Part shown: positions 42,726 through 51,508 of the stretch, piece after piece
How the letters are laid out: each line of letters starts with the position of its first letter
Numbering within the stretch: the first letter of the stretch is position 1
Origin: a virus
Virus record (IMG/VR): IMGVR_UViG_3300026518_000668
Coordinates: 1-57,845 of that record
Strand: one strand, 5' to 3'
Length of the DNA stretch: 57,845 nucleotides
Made by a program: the position numbers and the translations under genes
Notes under the pieces: model-generated
Seen by the model: only the letters and a program-made list of their open reading frames with translations
Databases searched by the model: none
What the model was told of the DNA's origin: nothing

Positions 42726-42805
42726 TCACCGCAGTTCCTTTCGTAGTCATCCATCCACGGAGACTAGCAAACCAGTGGCACCAGAGCCACGCACAGGAGA
42801 ACGAC

Positions 42806-43198
42806 ATGAGCGACGAAACAATCGAGCAAGAGATTCAACGCAAGGGGCTCAATGCTCCGCGTATCACGCCCGCCGATATCGAAGCGAACATCATCGCCGA
42901 GACGTGCTTCACGGCTGCTGAGGGCGGTATTGGCGCATGCCGCACGCACGGCGACGTGTATCAAGGCGCGGGTCAGATTCATCACGAATCACTCGGGCTG
43001 CTGACCATCTGCGTGCTGGTGCTACGCAATGGCTTCACCGTAACCGGTGAATCTGCCTGCGCCAGCCCCGAGAACTTCGATGAGCAGATCGGCCGCAAAA
43101 TCGCACGCGAGAACGCCGTACAGAAGATATGGCCGCTGATGGGCTATGGCCTACGCAATCGCTTGGCTGAAGAAGCAACCTTCGGCGCTTCTGCCTGA
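42806..43198 (+). CDS. Gp49-family phage protein
   Basis: A 130-residue protein with the N4 Gp49/Sf6 Gp66 family signature: NAPRITPADIEANI, LGLLTICVLVLRNGFTV-TGESAC and KIARENAVQKIWPLMGYG are diagnostic blocks. It is common in early regions of short-tailed and temperate phages and its function is unknown. ATG 42806 has GGAGAA ahead. It is the first plus-strand gene of the right operon after the leader. Confidence 0.85.
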   Translation: MSDETIEQEIQRKGLNAPRITPADIEANIIAETCFTAAEGGIGACRTHGDVYQGAGQIHHESLGLLTICVLVLRNGFTVTGESACASPENFDEQIGRKIARENAVQKIWPLMGYGLRNRLAEEATFGASA

Positions 43199-43256
43199 CT
43201 TCCTCATGCCGCTTCACTGAGGCGGCATCGCGAAACCATACAGGGAGTGCAAAACC

Positions 43257-43490
43257 ATGTTCGAAGGTATTCAACACAACTCAAGCGCAGACGGCATTAC
43301 CTGCGCGAGCTATAGCGCCGACGGCGTCTACGGATGGGTCAGCTTTCATGTCAGCGAAAACCGCAGCTCGGTTGCCAGCAAGCTAGGGCCAGACGATGCG
43401 TTCCGCGAGTGCGCGGCCAGTCATTTTTACGGTCGCGTGGTCGGCAAATTTATGGTGAGAGTCACCGACGAGGTCAGCGACTACTCATAG
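43257..43490 (+). CDS. small hypothetical protein
   Basis: A 77-residue protein (MFEGIQHNSSADGITCASYS) with an AGGGAG ribosome-binding site. It has no signal peptide, cysteine pairs or known motif. It lies between the Gp49 and CsrA genes in the right operon. The sequence suggests a small beta domain. It is probably a real early phage gene but the function is unknown. Confidence 0.55.
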   Translation: MFEGIQHNSSADGITCASYSADGVYGWVSFHVSENRSSVASKLGPDDAFRECAASHFYGRVVGKFMVRVTDEVSDYS

Positions 43491-43561
43491 GCGCCAAAGA
43501 GCAGTCTTCCTCATGTGCCTGATAACCCGGGTACATCGGGAAGCAACCAAGGAGAAAGGAA

Positions 43562-43750
43562 ATGCTCGCACTCACACGCAACACCGGCCAGAAAATCATC
43601 ATCAAAACCGCCCATGAAACCATCGAGGTGATGGTTCTCGGCATCAACTCCCGCACCCAGGTCCGCCTGGGCGTCGACGCACCACCCCACGTCACTATCG
43701 ACCGCGAAGAAATCGCAGAAAGGAAACGCGCAGGCGTGCCCAGACGATAG
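43562..43750 (+). CDS. csrA-like: CsrA/RsmA-like post-transcriptional regulator
   Basis: A 62-residue CsrA family protein: MLALTRNTGQKIII at the start, VMVLGINSRTQVRLGVDAP in the middle and the conserved Arg in IDREEI. Length and core motifs are normal for CsrA, which binds GGA-containing mRNA leaders and changes translation. A strong AAGGAGAAAGG site precedes it. Phage CsrA homologues are known but rare. This one could retune the host carbon-storage, biofilm and motility regulon on infection or induction. Confidence 0.88.
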   Translation: MLALTRNTGQKIIIKTAHETIEVMVLGINSRTQVRLGVDAPPHVTIDREEIAERKRAGVPRR

Positions 43751-43811
43751 CGCACCCGCCAAGGTGTGCCTCATTTGGGGCGCATCAGGGTGACCCAACA
43801 GGAGAACAGCA

Positions 43812-44387
43812 ATGTGGACATTCCCGCTTTTTCAAGCGCTCGCATCCTTCGAGCAGCCCCCGGCAAGGGCTAGGGCAACCAACAGCCGCCCGCTTTCCCG
43901 TCACCACCGCAATCCGAAAGATCCGCACCAAGCGGCGCGAATCAAAGCCGCCCAGATGAAGCGCTCTCGCAAAGAAGAGCGCCGCTGTTTAACGACAGCA
44001 AAGAGCTTCCTCAACAACCCGACGATCCTGCGCGTGCTGCCACTCAGTCCACTCTCGCCAATGGAGCAAATGGATCAAGAGATCGCCGCCAAGATAAAGG
44101 AGGTTGGTCTCAGAGAGCGAGCAGTGATGCGCCAAGTTCGCGGCCTTGTCCGGCGGCGTGTTTATGCGGACATCGTGAAGTACATGCACGAAGACTCGGA
44201 TTGGGTCGGTGATCTGCGAATTGACGAAAGCCCCGGCGGCGAAGAAGTCGATCTGAACGAATACGCCTTCAAGCGAGCTTACATTCACCAAACCGTCAAC
44301 GGCGGTTATTCCGGCGATGACTATGCGGGCCATATCTGGATACCGCTGAATGCAGGCAAGTACCTGCACTTTCACTACAACTGTTGA
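43812..44387 (+). CDS. hypothetical early protein with basic N-terminus
   Basis: A 191-residue protein with a Lys/Arg/His-rich N-terminal 65 residues and a helical, then beta, C-terminus (LRERAVMRQVRGLVRRRVYADIVK). An AGGAGA site precedes ATG 43812. The basic N-terminus suggests nucleic-acid binding. A terminator (44559-44584) follows after a 170-base gap. No family was recognised. Confidence 0.5.
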   Translation: MWTFPLFQALASFEQPPARARATNSRPLSRHHRNPKDPHQAARIKAAQMKRSRKEERRCLTTAKSFLNNPTILRVLPLSPLSPMEQMDQEIAAKIKEVGLRERAVMRQVRGLVRRRVYADIVKYMHEDSDWVGDLRIDESPGGEEVDLNEYAFKRAYIHQTVNGGYSGDDYAGHIWIPLNAGKYLHFHYNC

Positions 44388-44558
44388 TCTACCGGCCCCA
44401 GCAGCGGCACTGCTGGGCATCGGAGTGCGTTCTGAGTAGTTGCTGAGGTCGAGTGCACAAATTGCCGGGTGGCACCGGTAGCCGCAAACAGACACCTGCA
44501 GCAATAGCCAGTTCACACCCCGATGCTCCTTGCATCGTTGCGTTTCGTTACGGCTATT

Positions 44559-44584
44559 AACCCCGCTTCGGCGGGGTTCTTTTT
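44559..44584 (+). terminator. terminator inside the right operon
   Basis: AACCCCGC-TTCG-GCGGGGTT with a TTCG tetraloop, then CTTTTT. Textbook intrinsic terminator between the 191- and 60-residue genes, implying antitermination or a second promoter. Confidence 0.88.
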
Positions 44585-44653
44585 CCAGCCAAATTATGCA
44601 AACGCCGGCGTTATATCCCCCCTCTTCATCAATGCAAAACCAACGGAGTGACC

Positions 44654-44836
44654 ATGCAAAGAGAGCCCATCGTGATTGAAAAGGCCGGGCGCCGCGTGCT
44701 GCCCTCATCCCCCCAAAATGGTGACTTTTTCCACCTCCGCATGGGGTCTGCCATCGTCGGCTGGGCCACCACGCCGGCGCTGGCCAACGCGAAGAAAACG
44801 CGCCTTGAGCGCGCCATGGCCGGAGGTCACCCATGA
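44654..44836 (+). CDS. small hypothetical protein
   Basis: A 60-residue protein (MQREPIVIEKAGRRVLPSSP) starting at ATG 44654 with CGGAG 7 bases ahead. Its stop overlaps the start of the DUF4406 gene. Small and positively charged at the C-terminus. It follows a terminator, so it needs antitermination or its own promoter; I see no clear promoter between 44585 and 44650. Confidence 0.5.
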   Translation: MQREPIVIEKAGRRVLPSSPQNGDFFHLRMGSAIVGWATTPALANAKKTRLERAMAGGHP

Positions 44837-45231
44837 CGCGCAGACAAATGCCCGTTGCCTACATTGCCGGCCCATACCGTGGCGCCAACCGGGAGGCAGT
44901 CGAGCTGAACATACAAGCCGCCCGGGCAGTTGGCCTGCTGGCTGCACGCCGCGGTTGGGCGCCAATCATCCCGCACGCCAACACCGGCCATCTTGACGGC
45001 GCATACCCCGCCCTCGGCGACGACTTCTGGCTCGACGCAACAATGGCGTTGCTGCGCTGCTCAGACGTCCTCGTCCTGTGCCCGGGCTGGAGTGGTTCAG
45101 CCGGCACGCTGGATGAAATCGAAGAAGCCAAACGCCTCGGTAAAGAGATATTCAACACCATCGACCAACTCCCCACCGGCATCGAATGGCTGGAGCTTGA
45201 ACTGCTCCAGAGCGATCCGGCCGACCAATAA
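44833..45231 (+). CDS. DUF4406 nucleoside-deoxyribosyltransferase-like protein
   Basis: A 132-residue protein with the DUF4406/nucleoside 2-deoxyribosyltransferase pattern: VAYIAGPYRGANREAV near the N-terminus, IIPHANTGHL, a DFWLDATMALLRCSDVLVLCPGW region and SAGTLDEIEEAKRLGK. It is likely involved in nucleotide metabolism or salvage. It overlaps the 60-residue gene by 4 bases and precedes rdgC. Confidence 0.8.
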   Translation: MTRRQMPVAYIAGPYRGANREAVELNIQAARAVGLLAARRGWAPIIPHANTGHLDGAYPALGDDFWLDATMALLRCSDVLVLCPGWSGSAGTLDEIEEAKRLGKEIFNTIDQLPTGIEWLELELLQSDPADQ

Positions 45232-45260
45232 CCCGCATACCAGCACACCGGAGTTCAACC

Positions 45261-46178
45261 ATGTGGTTCAAAAATATCCTGCTGTACCGCTTCACCCAGG
45301 CCATCCCCTTCAGCCTTGATGAGCTGATTGCAGCCCTGCAGCAAAAGCCAGCCCGCGAATGCGCAAGCCAAGAGACACACACCCTCGGCTGGACAACCCC
45401 GTTCGGACGCCACTCCGTCAACCTGGTGCAGGTAGCCGCCGGCTTCTGGCTGGTTGCCATGCAGAAAGAAGAGCGCATCCTGCCAGGCCACGTCGTGAAA
45501 GACGCCCTCGACGCCAAGATCGCCGATATCGAAGAGCGCGACGCCCGCAAGGTGTACAAAAAAGAGCGCGACACCCTGAAAGACGAAATCGTCATGCAAC
45601 TGCTGCCGCGCGCCTTCACCCGCACACAGACCACCTTTGCACTGATCAGCGCCACTGACGGCTGGATCGCGGTCGACACCAGCACCTGGAAGCGCGCAGA
45701 GGACTTGCTGAGCCTGCTGCGCGAGTGCACCGGCACCCTGCCCGTTCGCCCAATGAACGTGAAGGCGCCACCCGCCACCAGCATGACGCAGTGGGTCAAA
45801 GACAACCAAGCACCCGCCTCCCTGCAGATCGGCGACAACTGCGAGCTGACCGACACCAGCGAAGACGGCGGGCAAGTCCGCTGTAAACATCAGGATCTGG
45901 GCAGCGACGAGATTCAGCTACACCTGAGCGCCGGCAAACAGGTCACCCAGCTTGATCTGCGCTGGGGCGACAAACTCAACTTCATGCTGACCGACCGCAT
46001 GGTAATCAAGCGCCTGCGCTTCGATGCCCTGGTTATCGACGAAGCCAACGATCAGGCAGGCGACGACATGGCCAGCGAGCTGGACGCCAGCCTGACCATT
46101 ATGGGCGGCACCTTGCAGCAGTTCATCCCCGCGCTGTGCAATGCGCTGGGCGGCGAAGACCAGCCTGCTGGAATCTGA
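45261..46178 (+). CDS. rdgC: RdgC-like recombination-associated protein
   Basis: A 305-residue protein of the RdgC family: MWFKNILLYRF at the start, FGRHSVNLVQ, ERDARKVYKKERDTLKDEIVMQLLPRAF and MTQWVKDNQAP are family-typical. RdgC binds DNA as a ring and influences RecA-dependent recombination. ACCGGAG precedes the start. Phage copies are known and may modulate recombination during replication or packaging. It is a full-length homologue. Confidence 0.88.
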   Translation: MWFKNILLYRFTQAIPFSLDELIAALQQKPARECASQETHTLGWTTPFGRHSVNLVQVAAGFWLVAMQKEERILPGHVVKDALDAKIADIEERDARKVYKKERDTLKDEIVMQLLPRAFTRTQTTFALISATDGWIAVDTSTWKRAEDLLSLLRECTGTLPVRPMNVKAPPATSMTQWVKDNQAPASLQIGDNCELTDTSEDGGQVRCKHQDLGSDEIQLHLSAGKQVTQLDLRWGDKLNFMLTDRMVIKRLRFDALVIDEANDQAGDDMASELDASLTIMGGTLQQFIPALCNALGGEDQPAGI

Positions 46179-46187
46179 GGTGCCGCT

Positions 46188-46679
46188 ATGTTTCGTCCGA
46201 CTATCGATAACGCACGGGCAGACGACCTGGCGGGCAAGATCGCAGCATTCGAAGCGGCCGGCGGCGCAATCCAAGTCAGCGCGCCCGCTACCTTCGTGCC
46301 TCGCCCGCCACGTAAAGAGCCCAAACGCAAACCGCAGCCCAAGAGCACCCGCCGAGAAGCTGCGCACATCACGCGGTACCGGAAAATTGGACCGGACCTG
46401 ATCGAGCTATTCGACAAGCGCGGGCTGACGATCGCGCAAATCTGCGTCGAAACAGGCGAAGGCAAGCGCTTCGTCAGCAACTGCCTGCAATTTTTCGGCT
46501 ACGACACATCGATCAACCGCGGTCGCAAAGACGTAGCTGAAAAGGAGCTAGGTCGCCAACTGGCGGACATGGCCAAGTCCAGATACACCCTGCGCTACGC
46601 CGCCCAGTGCCTCGACATCACCGAGAAGCGCGCAGACTTGCTTGCTCGCCGACTTCACCTCACATTCCGGCGCGCCTGA
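46188..46679 (+). CDS. putative DNA-binding early protein
   Basis: A 163-residue protein with a basic Pro/Arg/Lys-rich segment around residues 40-58 (RPPRKEPKRKPQPKSTRR) and a helix-turn-helix-like segment (IELFDKRGLTIAQICVETGEGKRFVSN). It follows rdgC by 10 bases with GAGGTG ahead. A DNA-binding role is inferred; no family was recognised. Confidence 0.55.
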   Translation: MFRPTIDNARADDLAGKIAAFEAAGGAIQVSAPATFVPRPPRKEPKRKPQPKSTRREAAHITRYRKIGPDLIELFDKRGLTIAQICVETGEGKRFVSNCLQFFGYDTSINRGRKDVAEKELGRQLADMAKSRYTLRYAAQCLDITEKRADLLARRLHLTFRRA

Positions 46680-46722
46680 CCAGCATCGTTCACGCGCCAG
46701 CAACCAACCCCAAGGAAGCATT

Positions 46723-47412
46723 ATGTCTACCGACAAAGCCAGAATTTTGGAGAAGATTCGCAAGTGCATGGCGCTTGGCTCTTCGGGAAATGAGCACGAA
46801 GCCGCTGCAGGCATGCGCCAGGCTCGCAAGCTCATGGAGAAATACGGACTCACAGCTGAGCACGTTGAGCTCTCAGAGCTGGGTACCGAGCGAGTTAACT
46901 CAGCGCACGCGAATCCGCCGCTCTGGGCGGCAGCGCTTCAGAACATCTGCGCCAGAGCCTTCCAATGCACGGCCTACACGGCCAGGTACCGCGTTATTTT
47001 TGTTGGGCAAGCAGAAAGCGCAAAGATCGCCGGATACACCTATGAGGTGCTGATGCGCCAGATCAAGCAGGCCCGCAAGCACTTTCTGGCGCAACGCGTG
47101 CCTGAGTGGTGGACGCCGTCCAAAAAGAAGAAAGTCGCACAGGGTTACTGCGAAGGTTGGGTGATGGCCGTGAAGGAGAAGGTCAACGAGTTCGCCGGCC
47201 CAGCCAGCAAAGAGCGCGAGGCGAAGCATGACCAGTTTCTACGTGAAGTAATGACGATGAAGCTGAAAGAGGCCAAGCCTAAAAAATCAGCAGTAGAAAC
47301 CGACCGCAACGCCCGAACTGCGGCCTACATGGGTGCAAACGATGGCGAAAAGGTCCAGCTCCATCACGCGATGAACGGGGCAGAGCAAGCCCCGCTGTTG
47401 GAACAGCTATGA
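46723..47412 (+). CDS. DUF2786-type phage protein
   Basis: A 229-residue protein: an N-terminal DUF2786 region (RILEKIRKCMALGSSGNEHEA then RKLMEKYGLTAEHV) and a longer C-terminal domain with FVGQAESAKIAGYTYEVL and a Lys-rich tail. ATG 46723 has AAGGAAG upstream; the open frame starts earlier without signal. Commonly found in phage and plasmid early regions; function unknown. Confidence 0.75.
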   Translation: MSTDKARILEKIRKCMALGSSGNEHEAAAGMRQARKLMEKYGLTAEHVELSELGTERVNSAHANPPLWAAALQNICARAFQCTAYTARYRVIFVGQAESAKIAGYTYEVLMRQIKQARKHFLAQRVPEWWTPSKKKKVAQGYCEGWVMAVKEKVNEFAGPASKEREAKHDQFLREVMTMKLKEAKPKKSAVETDRNARTAAYMGANDGEKVQLHHAMNGAEQAPLLEQL

Positions 47413-47480
47413 AGCCGCCCGAGTATATGAAGCGACAGGGTATTGAAGATGCCGGAGCGACTACAAGCCTAGATCGGTAA
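47409..47480 (+). CDS. short open frame, possible remnant next to a moron
   Basis: A 23-codon frame whose ATG overlaps the stop of the DUF2786 gene (ATGA), giving MKPPEYMKRQGIEDAGATTS and a TAA stop 9 bases before the convergent membrane-protein gene. It is either a very small coupled peptide or the truncated front of a gene cut by insertion of the membrane-protein moron. Too short to decide. Confidence 0.25.
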   Translation: MKPPEYMKRQGIEDAGATTSLDR

Positions 47481-47488
47481 GTTCATCG

Positions 47489-48121
47489 TCAGAGCTTTCG
47501 CATTTCTTTCAGCTCGGACTCAATTATTGAGGCGGCACCTTTTAATTTGCGATCCCATGTCGCTGAGTGCTCTTTCACAATTGCATCGAAGCCATAAATG
47601 TTCGGCACCGTGGTGCTCGCAGCATTTAGTTTCCTGTCAATCATCTCGACAAATTCGTCCACTCGCTTCGGGGTCATGTCCATCATTTTGCTGCTCACGA
47701 AGCTTTCGCATTTCTGACAGCACGCCCGATATTGCAGCCTTGCGCTTGCAACATCTAGCGGCGTTTGCTCTCGGTCGATCTTTGAAGTGGTTATCGCAAA
47801 AATATTGTCAGGCTCGCCAGGGAAAATCCTGTCAGCCCACTTGGCGCCGTATACCTGGAAAAGATCATTAGCCTGCTCGAGGCCGGAAAGCGCTGCGCGC
47901 AGCTCCTGCAAGGAGTCGAACTCACGTTCGAAGATGATCTGACGGCGCCAAGCCTGTGCCGTACTCCAAGCAGTCAGAGCGACGCTAACAGCTGCGATGG
48001 CAGAAGCGTAGTCAGCAATAGAGTCGTTTAGCTGCACAGAGCCTGCAGCGGCTAATCCAACGAGCACCCCTGCAGCGAGCAGCAACCCACCGCAGCTAAA
48101 ACCATACCAGTCCTTACGCAT
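47489..48121 (-). CDS. membrane-protein moron
   Basis: A 210-residue protein with two N-terminal membrane helices (FSCGGLLLAAGVLVGLAAAG and IADYASAIAAVSVALTAW) followed by a charged helical cytoplasmic domain with an RACCQKCE cysteine cluster near residue 130. It runs against the right operon, between the DUF2786 and 72-residue genes. The opposite orientation and lower GC suggest lysogen-expressed cargo, perhaps a superinfection-exclusion protein. ATG 48121 is chosen because the upstream frame overlaps the next gene's leader. Confidence 0.55.
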   Translation of the reverse strand: MRKDWYGFSCGGLLLAAGVLVGLAAAGSVQLNDSIADYASAIAAVSVALTAWSTAQAWRRQIIFEREFDSLQELRAALSGLEQANDLFQVYGAKWADRIFPGEPDNIFAITTSKIDREQTPLDVASARLQYRACCQKCESFVSSKMMDMTPKRVDEFVEMIDRKLNAASTTVPNIYGFDAIVKEHSATWDRKLKGAASIIESELKEMRKL

Positions 48122-48172
48122 ACACCCTCCCCATTCTTGGGCGAGTATGCCACGCCTGTTCCAGAGGTAACC

Positions 48173-48391
48173 ATGACCCGCGAAGAAGCGTATGAAGAGG
48201 TCGCGCGGCTTGCAGCCGAGCACGCCCTGATAGCTCAGGGCTTCGGCGGCGTTCTCACCATTGTTCACCCCAGCACTCAGCGTCAGCATGGCATTGAAGA
48301 GAAATGCCTGTTCCTAGCAGGACAGGGTCCGCAGCCGGCGCCTCTCGCCCAGACCAAGCCCGGGGACGAAGAGCAGCGTTCACTTTTCTAA
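48173..48391 (+). CDS. small hypothetical protein upstream of the methyltransferase
   Basis: A 72-residue protein (MTREEAYEEVARLAAEHAL) with an Ala/Glu-rich helical first half. CAGAGGT lies about 8 bases before ATG 48173. It precedes the first methyltransferase gene by 12 bases in the same operon. I recognise the general pattern from other Pseudomonas-type phages but have no named function. Confidence 0.55.
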   Translation: MTREEAYEEVARLAAEHALIAQGFGGVLTIVHPSTQRQHGIEEKCLFLAGQGPQPAPLAQTKPGDEEQRSLF

Positions 48392-48403
48392 CCGAGGCAG
48401 CCA

Positions 48404-49570
48404 ATGAACCACCAGATACTGATCGGCGACTGCATCGACATGATGCGCACCCTGCCGGATGAGAGCGTGCACACCTGTATCACAAGCCCACCCTATTTCG
48501 GCCTACGGGATTACGGAGTGGATGGGCAGATTGGGCTGGAACAATCGCCCGCCGAGTTCATCCAGCGCCTGGTTGAGGTGTTTCGTGAGGTGCGCCGAGT
48601 GTTGCGCAAAGACGGTACGGCTTGGGTGAACATGGGTGACAGCTATGCCGGCAGCTGGGGCGGGCATGGTCATGACGACATGGGGATCGGTGTATCGGCT
48701 CTGAGTCAGCGACAAGTGATGGCCAGTCGGCGCAAGGACAAGAAGGTAGGACATTACGGCTTCAAACCTAAGGACTTGATGGGAATGCCTTGGCGCCTGG
48801 CTTTCGCTCTGCAGGACGATGGCTGGTATCTGCGGCAGGACATCATCTGGCACAAACCAAACCCAATGCCAGAGAGCACCAAAGACCGTTGCACAAAGGC
48901 GCACGAATATCTCTTCCTACTGAGCAAAAGTCGGCGCTACTACTACGACAACGATGCCATCAGAGAGCCATCCAACATGAGCGGTGGCAGCACGCGTCCC
49001 ACCAATGGTGTTGGATGGGGTCACGGCACCGATGCCAAGAAACGAAATCGTGAGCGGGTCACTGTGCCGAAAGGCTGGGACACCAGCACCGGCGAAGGCG
49101 GACACGGCGGCTATCACAAGGACGGTGCAGCGCGAGGCAGCAAGCGAAACAGCTTTGCCAGGGAATCGAAGTACAGCGCTGGTGAACATGGCCAGAAAGC
49201 TCAGCATCGCCCCGACCGAGCCGATGTTGACTATAGCGAGACCCGCAACAAGCGCAGCGTCTGGACAGTGGCCACCCACGCATTCAAAGAAGCCCATTTC
49301 GCAACCTTCCCGCCCGACCTGATACGCCCTTGCGTGTTGGCTGGTTCACCGCGCGGTGGCGTGGTGCTGGATCCGTTCGGCGGCGCCGGTACCACAGGTC
49401 TTGTAGCAATGCAGGAAGGTCGCCGGTCGATCCTTTGTGAACTCAACCCAGAATACGCCGCAATGGCGCGCGCCCGGCTAGATAAAGCGTGGATCGAAGG
49501 CGCGGCACAGATGGACATTCTGATGGATATGCCGGCACCGGACCAACCCAAGTCTGCCCAGTCAGCATGA
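48404..49570 (+). CDS. DNA methyltransferase, N4-cytosine/N6-adenine type
   Basis: A 388-residue amino-methyltransferase. Motif IV is TSPPYFGLRDYG near residue 28 and motif I is DPFGGAGTTGLVAM near 325, so the catalytic motif precedes the AdoMet motif: a beta-type order. TSPPY is common in N4-cytosine enzymes. A region of about 100 residues in the middle, Arg/Gly-rich, could be the target-recognition part. No restriction endonuclease is adjacent, so it likely protects phage DNA or alters gene control. Confidence 0.88.
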   Translation: MNHQILIGDCIDMMRTLPDESVHTCITSPPYFGLRDYGVDGQIGLEQSPAEFIQRLVEVFREVRRVLRKDGTAWVNMGDSYAGSWGGHGHDDMGIGVSALSQRQVMASRRKDKKVGHYGFKPKDLMGMPWRLAFALQDDGWYLRQDIIWHKPNPMPESTKDRCTKAHEYLFLLSKSRRYYYDNDAIREPSNMSGGSTRPTNGVGWGHGTDAKKRNRERVTVPKGWDTSTGEGGHGGYHKDGAARGSKRNSFARESKYSAGEHGQKAQHRPDRADVDYSETRNKRSVWTVATHAFKEAHFATFPPDLIRPCVLAGSPRGGVVLDPFGGAGTTGLVAMQEGRRSILCELNPEYAAMARARLDKAWIEGAAQMDILMDMPAPDQPKSAQSA

Positions 49571-49641
49571 ACGCCAATCACTCGGAGCTTAAGCGCCCGG
49601 GCCCTGACATCGTCCCGCCGGCGCGACACGCCACCGCATAA
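49567..49641 (+). CDS. possible 24-codon peptide between the methyltransferases
   Basis: A short frame whose ATG overlaps the methyltransferase stop codon by ATGA and ends with TAA 22 bases before the C5-methyltransferase start. The product starts MNANHSELKRPGPDIV. It may be a coupling peptide or chance. No independent support. Confidence 0.25.
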   Translation: MNANHSELKRPGPDIVPPARHATA

Positions 49642-49663
49642 CCCCTTCCCCGAGGTAACCCAC

Positions 49664-51317
49664 ATGACCATCGACTACGGATCGGTGTGCAGCGGCATCG
49701 AGTCGGTGTCGGTTGCAGTGCACCCGCTCGGCTGGACGCCTACATGGTTCTCCGAGATTGAACCGTTCCCCTCCGCGGTGCTGGCACACCGGTTTCCCGA
49801 GGTGCCGAACCACGGCGACATGACGCTGCTGCCGGCCAAGGTTTTGACCGGTGCGATCCCTGCGCCAAGCCTGCTGGTTGGCGGCACACCATGCCAAGCG
49901 TTCTCCGTTGCAGGCATGCGCGCCGGCCTCGAAGACCCGCGCGGCAAACTCACTATCAAGTTCGTGGAGCTCGCAGATGCAATTGACCATGTTCGAACAG
50001 CCCGAGGCGATGACGAGTGCGTCGTCTGGTGGGAAAACGTCCCCGGTGTCCTCAGCGACAAAGGCAATGCGTTTGGCTGCTTCCTCGGTGCCCTGGTGGG
50101 CGAATCCTCAGCGCTACAGCCGTCAGGGGGAAGATGGACGGACGCTGGTTGTGTGTATGGACCCGAAAGAACAGCAGCATGGCGGGTGCTGGATGCCCAA
50201 TATTTCGGCCTGGCCCAACGACGCCGCCGTGTGTTCGTTGTCGCAAGTGCTCGAAGAGGGTTCGATCCCGCAGCGGTACTCTTTGAGTCCGAAGGCCTGC
50301 GCAGGGATACTCCGCCGCGCCGAGGCGAGGGGCAAGACATTGCCGGAACAGTTACTGCGAGCCTTGGTCGCCGTGGCGGAGCGCCAGACTGCGCAAGCAC
50401 ACCCGGACAGCTCCAGCCAGTCACCTGCATGGCACACGGACAGGGGGGGGGGGGGGGCAGAAATAGCCGAGGGCAGAAGCCCGACGCTGACCTGCAACCA
50501 CGAGGCTCCGATAGTCGTCCACGGAACCCAAGACCCTGATGTCCGAAGAGATCAGGCGCATACGCTCGGAAGAAACAACGGCGCAGAAAATGCCGTACTG
50601 ACCGTATCTCTGCGTGGTCGCGAGGGTGGGGCTACCGCAGAGCTTGGCGATGATGTTGCCGGATGCCTGCGGGCCTCCTCCGGAGGGGGAGACAAACCGC
50701 ACGTCTTAGCTCCCATCGCCTTCAGTTGCAAAGACCACGCGGCCGACGCCGGAGAGCTTTCACCCACCCTGCGCGCGATGGGTCATGGGGATAGTCACGC
50801 CAATGCTGGTGGGCAGGTTGCTGTATGCGTTACCGGTGAAATCACCCACACCCTCAAGGCAGAGGGCTTTGACGCCAGCGAAGATGGCACCGGACGCGGG
50901 CAGCCGATCGTCACGCACGCCATCCAAGCAGGCGCACTTCGGACCAACCCGGCAAGCGGCCCGGACGGGGTCGGAGTTCAAGCGGATCATGCTTACACCC
51001 TGGAAGCTCGCTCCGAGGTGCAAGCAATCCAGAGCGCTAGCGCTGTGCGAAGACTTACGCCCAGGGAGTGTGAGCGCCTACAGGGCTTCCCTGACGACTG
51101 GACGTTAATTCCGTTTGGACGGGTCATCCGCCCAGAGAAGCTTGACGTCGACTTCGCCAAGTACCTGATGCGCGGCGGCTCGATGACTTTTGAGCAGTGC
51201 CTGGAAGCTGCCGCCGACGGCCCGCGCTACAAAGCGATCGGCAATAGCAAAGCCGTTTTCTGCGTCCGCTGGATCGCACGACGCATCGACAACCACATTC
51301 AGAGGCTGAATCCATGA
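49664..51317 (+). CDS. C5-cytosine DNA methyltransferase interrupted at a G15 tract
   Basis: As read, the frame from ATG 49664 (GAGG ahead) stops at 50539 after 291 residues, and the C-terminal part continues in another frame to 51317. The N-terminal part has motif I (YGSVCSGIES), the catalytic PCQ loop (GGTPCQAFSVAG), ENV (WWENVPGV) and motif VIII (QRRRRVFVVAS). The C-terminal part has motif IX (RRLTPRECERLQGFPDDW) and motif X (YKAIGNSKAVFCV). The break falls exactly in a run of 15 G at 50443-50457; with 14 G the two parts join into one 550-residue enzyme. The variable region contains degenerate TL-x-A repeats of about 25-30 residues. This could be phase variation or a sequencing length error. 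Confidence 0.85.
50443..50457 (+). repeat. poly-G tract of 15 inside the C5 methyltransferase
   Basis: A run of fifteen G residues within the coding frame. Codon phase upstream and downstream differs by one, so removing one base (or adding two) restores the complete enzyme. Long homopolymers are classic slipped-strand switches in restriction-modification genes. Confidence 0.95.
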
Positions 51318-51508
51318 CCACCCAACTCACAGCCCGGCCAGCAGAGCCGCGCGTTCACGTCCATGCGGATAGCTGGATGACAGAGGCAGAGCTTGCCGAG
51401 TTCTGGCACGCCCTGCAGCAGCGGCTAAACGATGCGCGCCACGCAATGCAGGACAACAGCGTCTTTGACCCCGTCGGCATCGACAGCGAGGGCGGCAGCC
51501 ATGACTGA
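51314..51508 (+). CDS. small hypothetical protein
   Basis: A 64-residue protein (VHADSWMTEAELAEFWHALQ) starting in an ATGA overlap with the methyltransferase stop and overlapping the next gene by 8 bases. Helical and acidic at its end. It is tightly coupled in the operon but has no recognised family. Confidence 0.5.
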   Translation: MTTQLTARPAEPRVHVHADSWMTEAELAEFWHALQQRLNDARHAMQDNSVFDPVGIDSEGGSHD

